A DNA stretch of 34,133 bases, from positions 1 through 34,133 of the forward strand of contig JADMJR010000005.1 of the NCBI GenBank assembly GCA_018780365.1, in the 5' to 3' direction. Positions 8,098-15,517 of the stretch are shown here, piece after piece (positions within the stretch are counted from its first letter, which is position 1; each line of letters starts with the position of its first letter). The translations under genes were made by a program, and so were the position numbers. The notes under the pieces were generated by a model that saw only the letters and a program-made list of their open reading frames with translations, was not told the origin of the DNA and made no database searches. This stretch comes from Acidovorax sp. (lineage in GTDB: Bacteria > Pseudomonadota > Gammaproteobacteria > Burkholderiales > Burkholderiaceae_C).

Positions 8098-8191
8098 AGG
8101 ACAACTTCTTCGCCCCAACGCACATGCCTGTGCCCCCCCGCTGGGCGCCCTGTCGAAGCACAAGGTCTGCAAGACGCAGGCCGGTGGGGCG

Positions 8192-8221
8192 AAAAAAAAC
8201 CGCAGGCCAGGCTGCGGTTTT
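8192..8221 (-). terminator. Rho-independent terminator of the GGDEF/EAL gene (bidirectional shape)
   Basis: AAAACCGCAG (8196-8205) and CTGCGGTTTT (8212-8221) form a perfect stem with loop GCCAGG. On the minus strand the stem is followed by eight U (complement of 8192-8199). It lies 43 bases beyond the stop of the minus-strand gene ending at 8264. The T run on the plus strand could let it also work in the other direction. Confidence 0.87.
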
Positions 8222-8263
8222 ATCCAGGTCGGTAGAGACCTGTTCAAGGAAGTGCAAAGGCCT

Positions 8264-11200
8264 CTACGCGGGCGGAGTGCGCAGGAAGGCGTCCAGAAGG
8301 TCCACAGACAAGGGGCGGCTGAACAGGTAGCCCTGGTAGAGCTGGCAGCCCGCGCGGGCCAGCAGCTCGCGTTGCTCGGGGGTTTCAACGCCTTCGGCGA
8401 TGACTTCCAGGCCCAGGCTGCGCGACAGGCCGATGATGGTGTCCACAATTGCCGCGTCGTTGGGGTCGGTGAGCAGGTCGCGCACAAAACTCTGGTCGAT
8501 CTTGAGCTGGTCGAGCGGCATGCGCTTCAGGTAGCTCAGGCTGGAGTAGCCGGTGCCGAAGTCATCCAGCGAGAACCCCACCCCATACGAGCGCAGCGCC
8601 TCCATGGTGGCGATGGTGGTTTCCATGTCTTCCACCAGCAGGCTTTCGGTCAGCTCCAGCTTGAGCTGGCTGGACGGCGCGCCGGTGATGGCCAGCACCC
8701 GGGCCACATCGTCCACAAAACTCGCATGGCGGAACTGGCGCGAGCTCACGTTGACGGCCATGGTCAGGTGCGCCAGTGCCGGGTCTCCCTGCCACCGGGC
8801 CAACTGCTGGCAGGCGTTGTGCAGCACCCAGCGGCCCAGCGGCAGGATGAGCCCGGTCTCCTCGGCCAACGGGATGAACTGGGCGGGCGACACCATGCCG
8901 CGCTGCGGGTGAGCCCAGCGCACCAGCGCCTCCACCCCCACACAGTGGCCGGACTGGCGCATCTGCGGCTGAAAATGCAGCAAAAACTCGTCCTGCGCCA
9001 GCGCGGAGCGCAGGTCGGTCTCCAGCCCGGCGCGGGCCGTGACCACGGCCTGCATGTCGGGGTCAAAAAAGCGCAGCGTGTTGCGGCCAGCCGTCTTGGC
9101 CTGGTACATGGCCAGGTCCGCCTGCTTGAGCAGCTCGCCCACGCTGGTCTCCTCGCCGGTGAAGGGCGCGATGCCGATGCTGGGTGTGCTGCGGTACTGG
9201 TAGCCCGCCAGCGCATACGGCACGGCCAGCATGGTCAGGATTTTTTCGCCCACGCTGCGGGCGTGCAGAGCCAGCTCGTGGGGTTTGGGGCTGAGTTCTT
9301 CGAGCATCACCACAAACTCGTCGCCGCCCAGGCGCGCCACGGTGTCCACGCTGCGCACGCAGGTGTTCAGGCGCTGCGCCACCTGCTGCAGCAGCAGGTC
9401 GCCCTGGTCATGGCCCAGGGTGTCGTTCAGGGTTTTGAAGTTGTCCAGGTCGATGAACAGCAGTGCCCCGCCCTGCTGGCGCCGCTGCGCCGTGGCCAGC
9501 GCCTGGTGCATGCGGTCCATGAGCAGCATGCGGTTGGGCAGGCCCGTGAGCGCATCGTAGAACGCCAGGCGCTGGATCTCGCGCTCGCTGGCCTTGCGCT
9601 GGCTGATGTCGGTGTTGATGGCCAGGATGGACTGGGGCCGTCCGTCGTCGCCACGCACCAGCGTCCAGCGGCCCTCCACCTCGATGGTGCTGCCGTCGCG
9701 GTGGTACTGCACGATCTCGCCCGTCCACTCGCCCTGCTCCAGCACCGTCTGCGTGGCGTGGCGGAAACGGGTGGGGTCGTCGTAGAGCAGGGTTTCGATG
9801 GACTGGCCCAGCGCCTGCAGCTGCGACCAGCCATACAGCCGCTCGGCGCTTTTGTTCCAGTAGATGGCGCGGTGCTCCAGGTCACGCACCACGATGGCAT
9901 CCTGTGCCTTGTCCAGCAGCGAGGCCTGGTGGCGGATGCGGGCGTCGGCCAGTTGCCGGTCGATCTCAGAGGAGGCGCGCGCGGCAAAAATCTGCAGCGT
10001 GGAGGCGATGAAGTCCGTCTCGGCGATCGCCTGGCGGAACAGCACGAACACGATGCCCACCACTTCGCCATCGGCATTGCACAGCTGCTGCCCTGCATAG
10101 CCCTGCGCGCCCACATGGCGCAGCATGGGGGCTTCGGGGTAGCGCTGCTGTACCTTTTCGGTCACCACATACTCGCGCTGTGACAGCAGCATGAGGCTGG
10201 GGGTGTCCTCCAGGCTGAATTCGTTGTTGGGCAACATCTGGCCGTCGAGCACCGCCGCCAGTGTGGTCACCCGGCGGGGCTGCCCTGGCACGTGAGGCAA
10301 CAGCCGCACCACGCAGCCGCCCTGGGCCCCCAGGGCATCGGCCATGTTGCGCACCAGCTGCACAAAAAACTCCGTGCCGGTGCTGGCCGACACCGCCGCC
10401 GCCACCTTGAGCACCGAGGCCTGCATGCGCTGCTGCGCCTTGTGCGCGCGCAGGCTGGTGATGCCAAAGGCCAGGTCGCTGGCAAGCTCCTGCAGCAGTG
10501 CAGCCTCTTCGGGGCTGATCTGCAGAATGTCGGGTGCGTACAGGTACAGCAGGCCGAAGGTGCGGTCGCGGTTTTGGTCGCGGTGCTGCAGGGGCAGGCA
10601 GATCACGCCGTGAAAGCCGTGGTCGAGCATGCGCTCGGTCCAGTCGGCAAAGTCGCCCTCGGTGCGGATGTCCTGCACGATCACGGGTTTGCCTGAGCGC
10701 ACGGCCATGCCCGCCGGCCCCCGGCCATAGGGGTCGTCGGCCGACCAGGACAGCTGCAGGTTCTCCAGGTAGTTCTGGTTGTAGCCTGCGTGGGCCACGG
10801 GCTGGATCGACTGGCGCTCGTCGTCCAGCGCAAAACCCACCCAGCCCATGCGGTAGCCGCCGATGTCCACCGCAATCTGGCAGATGGCCTGCAGCAGCGC
10901 GGTTTCGGACGTGGCGCGCACCAGGGTTTCGTTGCAGGCGCTCAACAGGCGCTGGGCGCGGCCCATGCGCGCGAGTTCGCGCTCGGTGCGCAGGCGCTCG
11001 GTCACGTCGGTGGCCAGCACCTGGCGTGCGGGGCGGCCATTGAAGCTGATGCTGCCGGCCGTGATCTCCACATCCATCAGCGTGCCGTCTTTCTTGAGGT
11101 GGCGGCTGGTGACAGGCTTGTTGCGCTGGCCGATGGCAATGGCGTGGATGCTGGCGCGCACCCCTTCACGGCGTTCCACCGGCCACAGGTCCGTCATCGA

Positions 11201-12697
11201 CATGGCGAGCAGCTCGGCCTCGGTGTAGCCGTAGTGCATTTCCATCGACCGGTTCACGGCCAGCAGGCACAGCGTCTCCTTGTCGTACACCCACATCGGG
11301 TGCGGGTGCTCGTCAAACAGCATGCGGTACTGGAGCTCCGAGGCGTGCAGCTGCCCGGCCACATGGCGCAGCTGCACCATGGCGCCCAGTGACTCGGTCA
11401 GGATCTCCAGGTGGGCCACGTCGCGGCGCGAGAACGCGTTGGCCTGGTCGGAGGTGACCTTGAGCGAACCCACGATGGCATCGCCGCTGCGCAGCGGCAC
11501 GGCCATCACCGAGCGCACGCCGTGGCGGTGGGGCATCGAGACCATGTCCCAGCCCTCGGCCTCGGTGTCGTTGCACACCACGGTGCGCCCTTCGCTCAGT
11601 GCTGGCCACAGCAGGCTCTGGTCTACGGCCAGCAGGTTGCCCACAGGCCGCACATGGTCGCCCGCCGAGGCCTGGGCCACCAACTGGCGGCCCTGCAGCA
11701 GCTCCACCATGGCGCCGCGTGCATGGGTCTGGCGCAGCACCGTGCTGGCCACCAGCTGCAGCACCTCGGGCAGGGGCATGTCCAGCGACGAGATGCGCTG
11801 CTGCACCTGCAGCAGCTCGGCATGGTTTTGTGCATCGCGCTGGGCATCGAGGTCGGCCAGCTTCTGGGCGCTGATGTCGGTCATGCCACCCACCATGCGC
11901 ACCGCCTTGCCCTGCAGGTCACGGATCAGGAAACCCCGGTCCAGCACCCAGGCATAACTGCCATCGCTGCGGCGAAAGCGGTATTCGTCCGACCAGTGGT
12001 GGGCCGTGCCATCGATGGCCGCATGGATACCGTCGAGCACCGCGTCGCTGTCGTCGGGATGCAGCCGCAAGGTCCAGGAGGTGCTGTCGGGCGGCAGCTG
12101 GTCCAGTGGCACGCCAAACAGGTTCTGCATGCCCTCGTTCCACCACATTGCGTCGGTGTGCAGGTTCCAGTCCCACACCGCATCGGCCGTGGCGCGCGAC
12201 ACCAGGTGAAAACGCTCCTCGCTGAACTGCCTGGCCTGCTGGGCCTGGTGCTGCGCCGAGATGTCCTGGAACGCGCCCTGCACGCGGATGACCTGCCCGT
12301 CCGCACCACGCACCGCCTGGCCTGCCGTGCGCACCCAGAAATGCCGGTCGCCGGGCAGCACCACCTCGGCCTCGATGTCGAACGGCGTGCCCTGCTGCAT
12401 GCAATCGTCAAACGCCTTCTGCATGGTCGCGCGGTGGGGCGTGGTGTACAGCTGCAGGATCTGGGCCGCTGTGCCCACGCGCTGCGCGATGCCGTAGGCG
12501 GCGGCGATTTCTTCAGACCAGCTCAGCCGCAGGCTGGGCAGCTCGATGGTCCAGCCCCCCACCCGCGCGATCTGCCCGGCCACACGCAATGCCTCGCTCT
12601 GCGCCACCATCTCGGCATGCATCTGGTCGCGCTGCCGGACCAGCCCGGCCAGCACCTGCTTTTGGCGGCGCAGCTCCAGCTGCACCATGGCCTGCAT
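8264..12697 (-). CDS. Multi-sensor PAS/GAF diguanylate cyclase/phosphodiesterase (GGDEF-EAL), 5' end frame-shifted
   Basis: 1477-residue cytoplasmic cyclic-di-GMP enzyme. Domains in order: a short coiled coil (1-40), PAS (~45-150), PAS (~160-285), GAF (~300-450), PAS (~455-570), GAF (~590-750), GAF (~760-905), PAS (~920-1040), GGDEF (~1045-1215) and EAL (~1230-1470). The cyclase motif is intact (RLGGDEF near 1122), with an RxxD product-inhibition site (RSVD) five residues before it. The phosphodiesterase core is intact too (VEALVRW near 1254, [26 protein letters not shown]), so both activities are possible. No membrane segment is seen. The frame opens with MQAMVQLELRRQKQ, which is the normal continuation of the GAF domain encoded just upstream in another frame. 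The intact gene would begin at 13151. The terminator at 8192-8221 ends it. Confidence 0.9.
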   Translation of the reverse strand: MQAMVQLELRRQKQVLAGLVRQRDQMHAEMVAQSEALRVAGQIARVGGWTIELPSLRLSWSEEIAAAYGIAQRVGTAAQILQLYTTPHRATMQKAFDDCMQQGTPFDIEAEVVLPGDRHFWVRTAGQAVRGADGQVIRVQGAFQDISAQHQAQQARQFSEERFHLVSRATADAVWDWNLHTDAMWWNEGMQNLFGVPLDQLPPDSTSWTLRLHPDDSDAVLDGIHAAIDGTAHHWSDEYRFRRSDGSYAWVLDRGFLIRDLQGKAVRMVGGMTDISAQKLADLDAQRDAQNHAELLQVQQRISSLDMPLPEVLQLVASTVLRQTHARGAMVELLQGRQLVAQASAGDHVRPVGNLLAVDQSLLWPALSEGRTVVCNDTEAEGWDMVSMPHRHGVRSVMAVPLRSGDAIVGSLKVTSDQANAFSRRDVAHLEILTESLGAMVQLRHVAGQLHASELQYRMLFDEHPHPMWVYDKETLCLLAVNRSMEMHYGYTEAELLAMSMTDLWPVERREGVRASIHAIAIGQRNKPVTSRHLKKDGTLMDVEITAGSISFNGRPARQVLATDVTERLRTERELARMGRAQRLLSACNETLVRATSETALLQAICQIAVDIGGYRMGWVGFALDDERQSIQPVAHAGYNQNYLENLQLSWSADDPYGRGPAGMAVRSGKPVIVQDIRTEGDFADWTERMLDHGFHGVICLPLQHRDQNRDRTFGLLYLYAPDILQISPEEAALLQELASDLAFGITSLRAHKAQQRMQASVLKVAAAVSASTGTEFFVQLVRNMADALGAQGGCVVRLLPHVPGQPRRVTTLAAVLDGQMLPNNEFSLEDTPSLMLLSQREYVVTEKVQQRYPEAPMLRHVGAQGYAGQQLCNADGEVVGIVFVLFRQAIAETDFIASTLQIFAARASSEIDRQLADARIRHQASLLDKAQDAIVVRDLEHRAIYWNKSAERLYGWSQLQALGQSIETLLYDDPTRFRHATQTVLEQGEWTGEIVQYHRDGSTIEVEGRWTLVRGDDGRPQSILAINTDISQRKASEREIQRLAFYDALTGLPNRMLLMDRMHQALATAQRRQQGGALLFIDLDNFKTLNDTLGHDQGDLLLQQVAQRLNTCVRSVDTVARLGGDEFVVMLEELSPKPHELALHARSVGEKILTMLAVPYALAGYQYRSTPSIGIAPFTGEETSVGELLKQADLAMYQAKTAGRNTLRFFDPDMQAVVTARAGLETDLRSALAQDEFLLHFQPQMRQSGHCVGVEALVRWAHPQRGMVSPAQFIPLAEETGLILPLGRWVLHNACQQLARWQGDPALAHLTMAVNVSSRQFRHASFVDDVARVLAITGAPSSQLKLELTESLLVEDMETTIATMEALRSYGVGFSLDDFGTGYSSLSYLKRMPLDQLKIDQSFVRDLLTDPNDAAIVDTIIGLSRSLGLEVIAEGVETPEQRELLARAGCQLYQGYLFSRPLSVDLLDAFLRTPPA

Positions 12698-13151
12698 CCG
12701 CCAGGATGCGCAGGCCTTCCATCTGCTCGGGCGACATGCTGCGTGGCACGGAGTCGAGCACCGCCAGTGTGCCCAGCGCGAAACCTTCGTTTGTCACCAG
12801 GGGCACACAGGCGTAGAACCGGATGTGGGGCTCTTCGAGCACCAGGGGGTTGTTGGCAAACGTGGGGTTCAGGGTGGTGTCGGGCACCACCAGGGGCTCG
12901 CGGCTGCCGTTCAGCGCGTGGGCGCAGAACGCGATGGCGCGGTCGGTTTCGCGAAAAGGCACGCCCACCGTCGCCTTGAACCACTGGCGTTTGCTGTCCA
13001 CAAAATTGACCACCGCCATGGGGCAGTGGCACACCTGCGCAGCCAGCTTGGCCAGTTGGTCAAAGCCGTCTTCGGCCGGGGTATCAAGGATTGCGTAAGA
13101 CTGCAGTGCGTGGAGCCTTGCGGCCTCTGCGGTGGCTTGCGCTGGTGGCAT
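12513..13151 (-). pseudogene. N-terminal GAF domain severed from the GGDEF/EAL gene by a frameshift
   Basis: From the ATG at 13151 the frame encodes a recognisable GAF domain of the kind found at the start of sensor kinases and cyclases: LQSYAILDTPAEDGFDQLA, FVDSKRQWFKATVG, DRAIAFCAHAL, RFYACVPLVT, GFALGTLAVLDSVPRSMSPE. Homology stops at about 12700 (GLRILADA); from there to the stop at 12513 the frame is a shadow of the downstream gene. Removing one of the C residues at 12698-12699 (plus strand) joins GLRILA to MQAMVQLELRRQ, which is the usual helix after such GAF domains. The most economical reading is one ancestral gene from 13151 to 8264 broken by a single-base insertion, unless it is a sequencing error. 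Confidence 0.72.
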
Positions 13152-13453
13152 GGTCAGGCAGCCATGCTGCCCAGGGGCGCGCACCTGCCCCGCCAGGTCG
13201 TTGTGACCGGGCGGTGGGCGGTGGTGCGGGGCAGCGTGGGCAAGGCAATCGGGCGGTGGGCGGGTGCACGCGGAACAGCGGCGCCGGAGGTAAAAATCCA
13301 AGGGGCCGCAGCCCCGGTTTTCAAAGGGGCAATGCTACACCGCACAGGCCCCCACCGCCGGGCCGTGGCATGCGGGTTTGTCCCAAATGAAACAGGGGTG
13401 GATGCCCCGCCATCCCCACCACCTGCCGCGCGCAACCCCGGCGGCCGTGGTGG
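13152..13453. other. Intergenic region downstream of aroF-type gene and upstream of the GAF fragment
   Basis: 302 bases with no convincing gene. On the minus strand a stem GGGGC/GCCCC (13302-13315) is followed by TTGGATTTTTA, a possible weak terminator for the DAHP synthase gene. Otherwise I see no repeat or promoter that I can defend. Confidence 0.45.
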
Positions 13454-14554
13454 TCAGGCGCGTGCGCGGCGGGCCCGTACGGCTGCCGCCAGGCTTTCGA
13501 GCATCGGCACGGTCTGCGCCAGGCTGATGCAGGCGTCGGTCACCGACACGCCGGGCTGCAGTGGCTGGCCGGCCACGATGTCCTGGCGGCCCTCCTGCAG
13601 GTGGCTTTCGATCATGAGGCCCGTGATGCGCGCATCGCCGGCGGCAATCTGCTGGGCCACCTCGCCGGCCACCGTGATCTGGCGCTGGTGCTGCTTGCTG
13701 CTGTTGGCGTGGCTCACGTCGATCATCACCTGCTCGCGCAGGCCGGCCGCCTTGAGCACGGCGCAGGTGGCGTCCACATCGGCGGCGCTGTAGTTGGGCT
13801 GTTTGCCGCCGCGCAGGATCACATGGCAGTCGTTGTTGCCCCGTGTTTCAAAGATCGCGGCCTGGCCCATCTTGGTCATGCCCATGAAGGCGTGCGCGGC
13901 GCTGGCTGCCTGGATGGCATCGCTGGCCACCTTCACGCCGCCATCGGTGCCGTTCTTGAAACCCACGGGGCACGACAGGCCACTGGCCAGCTGGCGGTGG
14001 CTCTGGCTCTCGGTGGTGCGCGCCCCAATCGCGCCCCAGCTCACCAGGTCGCTGATGAACTGGGGCGAGAGCAGGTCCAGGAACTCGGTGCCCACCGGCA
14101 AACCCGTGGCCAGCACATCCAGCAGCAGCTGCCGCGCCAGCTCCAGGCCTTCGTTGATGGCGAAGCTGCCATCCAGATGCGGGTCGTTGATGTAGCCCTT
14201 CCAGCCCACGGTGGTGCGCGGCTTTTCAAAGTACACGCGCATCACCACCAGCAGGTCGTCCTGCAGCGCATCGGCCTGGGCTTTGAGCTGGTGCGCATAG
14301 TCCATGGCCTGGCCATGGTCGTGGATGGAGCAGGGCCCCACCACCGCGATGAGCCGGTCGTCCTGCCCGTGCAGGATGCGCGAGATCGCGGCGCGGCTGG
14401 TTTCGACCAGGGTGAGCGCCGCATCGGGCGTGGGCAGCCATTCCTGCAGCAGCGCAGGCGTGATCAGCGGGCGCACGGCCTTGATGCGCGTGTCATCGAT
14501 GCGTGTCGTGTCGTGGGTGGAAATGGGGGTGGCGGAGCGGTGTGCGTGGGTCAT
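13454..14554 (-). CDS. 3-deoxy-7-phosphoheptulonate (DAHP) synthase, class I
   Basis: 366-residue class I (AroF/G/H-type) DAHP synthase, which condenses phosphoenolpyruvate with erythrose 4-phosphate in the first step of the shikimate pathway. Family signatures are all present: VGPCSIHDH with the metal-binding Cys75, MRVYFEKPRTTVGWKGY, GAIGARTTESQSHRQLASGL, SCPVGFKNGTDG, the metal-binding His in DVSHANSSK, the Glu in MIESHL and the Asp in VTDAC. Length matches the E. coli enzymes plus a ~15-residue N-terminal extension. I cannot tell whether it is Phe-, Tyr- or Trp-sensitive, so no gene symbol is given. It is transcribed alone; the 270-bp inverted-end element at 14596-14865 lies only ~40 bases upstream of its start, so that element sits in or next to its promoter. 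Confidence 0.95.
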   Translation of the reverse strand: MTHAHRSATPISTHDTTRIDDTRIKAVRPLITPALLQEWLPTPDAALTLVETSRAAISRILHGQDDRLIAVVGPCSIHDHGQAMDYAHQLKAQADALQDDLLVVMRVYFEKPRTTVGWKGYINDPHLDGSFAINEGLELARQLLLDVLATGLPVGTEFLDLLSPQFISDLVSWGAIGARTTESQSHRQLASGLSCPVGFKNGTDGGVKVASDAIQAASAAHAFMGMTKMGQAAIFETRGNNDCHVILRGGKQPNYSAADVDATCAVLKAAGLREQVMIDVSHANSSKQHQRQITVAGEVAQQIAAGDARITGLMIESHLQEGRQDIVAGQPLQPGVSVTDACISLAQTVPMLESLAAAVRARRARA

Positions 14555-14595
14555 GGTGGCCCCGATTGTCGCGTGGCGCGGTCATCGGCTGTCTT

Positions 14596-14865
14596 AGAAC
14601 CTGTTCAAGATCTTTTCGGGGATCGCATTGGAGTGCAATCGGGAGGAGTGGATGCTTCGGGTGCGCCGCATGGGCTCGTGCCCATGCAAGCAGCCGGGGC
14701 GTCCAATCGCCCGATTTCACTCCAACCCTTCGGGCAAGTGCCTTGCCGGGTGGTCTGCGGCGTTGCGGCGCTTGCCAATAGCCGAGCTATTGGCGGCGCA
14801 CCGCGCCTAGCATCCCATCCCGGCAAGGGACTTGTGCGACCTCGAAAAGATCTTGAACAGGTTCT
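14596..14865. mobile_element. 270-bp MITE-like element with 23-bp perfect terminal inverted repeats
   Basis: The ends are perfect 23-bp inverted repeats that begin AGAACCTGTTCAAGATCTTT (14596-14618 and 14843-14865). The interior folds into two long hairpins. The first is bounded by ATTGGAGTGCAATCGGG and CCCGATTTCACTCCAAC and has GCATGGGC-TCGT-GCCCATGC at its tip. The second is bounded by CAAGTGCCTTGCCGGG and CCCGGCAAGGGACTTG with CCAATAGC-CGA-GCTATTGG at its tip. There is no transposase and no clear target-site duplication. Terminal repeats plus a palindromic, non-coding interior suggest a non-autonomous transposable element or a mobile structured-RNA unit; which of these is not decided by sequence alone. 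Confidence 0.75.
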
Positions 14866-14892
14866 TACGTTGTGGTCACCCTGACCGGCACC

Positions 14893-14968
14893 GGCGCGGC
14901 CCCGGCCAGAGACGCAGAGCAAGAGCCGCCCCGCAGCGAGTGCGGCGTCCCCCTCAGGGGGAGCCTTT
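14893..14968 (-). repeat. GC-rich intergenic repeat, copy 1 (3' of the NlpC/P60 gene)
   Basis: Segments such as GGCCAGAGACGCAGAGCAAG and GCCGCCCCGCAGCGAGTGC, followed by a CCCCCTCAGGGGG palindrome, match the layout of 26344-26463 (GGCCAGGGACGCCGCGCAAG, GCCGCCCCGCCGCGCTGGC, then C/G-rich hairpins). Both copies lie directly after the stop codon of a minus-strand gene, so each would be in the 3' end of its transcript, where the hairpins may act as terminators or stabilisers. Confidence 0.6.
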
Positions 14969-15448
14969 TCAAGGCCGCCGGAACGAGGCGTTCTGGCGCA
15001 CCCAGTGGCGCGACTGCAGATGGTCCATGCGCACCGTGCCGCCCGTGGAGGGCGCATGCACGAAGCGGCCTTCGCCCACGTAGATGCCCGCGTGGCTGGT
15101 GCCAAACACCACCAGGTCGCCGGTGCGCAGCTGCTCGGCATCCACGCGCTGGCCAAAGCCGGCCAGCTGTGCCACGGTGCGCGGTGGCGCAATGCCTGCG
15201 TTGTTTTTGTAGACGTAGCCGATGAGCCCGCTGCAGTCGAAACCGCCGTCGGGGGTGTTGCCCCCGTAGCGGTAGGGCGTGCCCACCAGGCCCAGGGCAT
15301 GGATCGCCAGGTCGTGCGCCTGGGTGTCCGACAGTGGCGAGTACATGCTGGACGCAGGCGGCGGCGGTGGCGGCAGACGGGTGGAGCTGCAGCCGCCCAG
15401 CACCAGCAGGGCGGCTGCACAGGCCAGGCAGGGAAGGATGGCGCGCAT
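14969..15448 (-). CDS. NlpC/P60 family lipoprotein, peptidoglycan endopeptidase
   Basis: 159 residues from the ATG at 15448; upstream TTG/ATG codons in the same frame lie inside a dispersed repeat and would spoil the signal peptide. Residues 1-20 are a lipoprotein signal with lipobox LGGC (Cys20), followed by a proline run. The NlpC/P60 domain fills the rest: GTPYRYGGNTPDGGFDCSG with catalytic Cys72, TSHAGIYVG with catalytic His119, and RFVHAPSTGG with the third polar residue His131. Such enzymes (E. coli Spr/MepS type) cut the D-Glu-meso-DAP or cross-link peptide bonds of murein and act in the periplasm from a lipid anchor. It lies 41 bases downstream of leuA in the same direction, but a repeat between them makes joint transcription uncertain. 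Confidence 0.9.
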   Translation of the reverse strand: MRAILPCLACAAALLVLGGCSSTRLPPPPPPASSMYSPLSDTQAHDLAIHALGLVGTPYRYGGNTPDGGFDCSGLIGYVYKNNAGIAPPRTVAQLAGFGQRVDAEQLRTGDLVVFGTSHAGIYVGEGRFVHAPSTGGTVRMDHLQSRHWVRQNASFRRP

Positions 15449-15473
15449 GGGGTGGAGTTTAAAACAAACAGGC

Positions 15474-15517
15474 CTCCAGCGCTTATCCATCAAGCGCTGG
15501 CAGCTATCTTTTTTGAT
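15474..15517 (-). repeat. Dispersed two-palindrome repeat, copy C (overlaps leuA 3' end)
   Basis: On the minus strand it reads ATCAAAAAAGATAGCTGCC followed by AGCGCTTGATGGATAAGCGCT. The first part is in the leuA reading frame and encodes its last residues and TGA stop. Confidence 0.78.

Larger units (their letters stand above)
14555..14968. other. Intergenic region holding a MITE-like element and a GC-rich repeat
   Basis: 414 bases upstream of the DAHP synthase gene and downstream of the NlpC/P60 gene. Most of it is accounted for by the inverted-end element (14596-14865) and by a GC-rich intergenic repeat (about 14893-14968) that recurs at 26344-26463. Open frames through it show no protein-like composition. 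Confidence 0.7.

Noticed and set aside
8000-10183. 727-residue plus-strand ORF opposite the GGDEF/EAL gene
   Set aside because: It is antisense to well-conserved EAL and GGDEF domains and shows the His/Gln/Ala-rich composition of GC-rich antisense frames; its start lies in the origin-like region.
14596-14618. GAAC-CT-GTTC in the element ends read as a LexA/SOS box
   Set aside because: Beta- and gammaproteobacterial LexA sites are CTGT-N8-ACAG; the spacing does not fit, and the motif is explained by the terminal inverted repeat.
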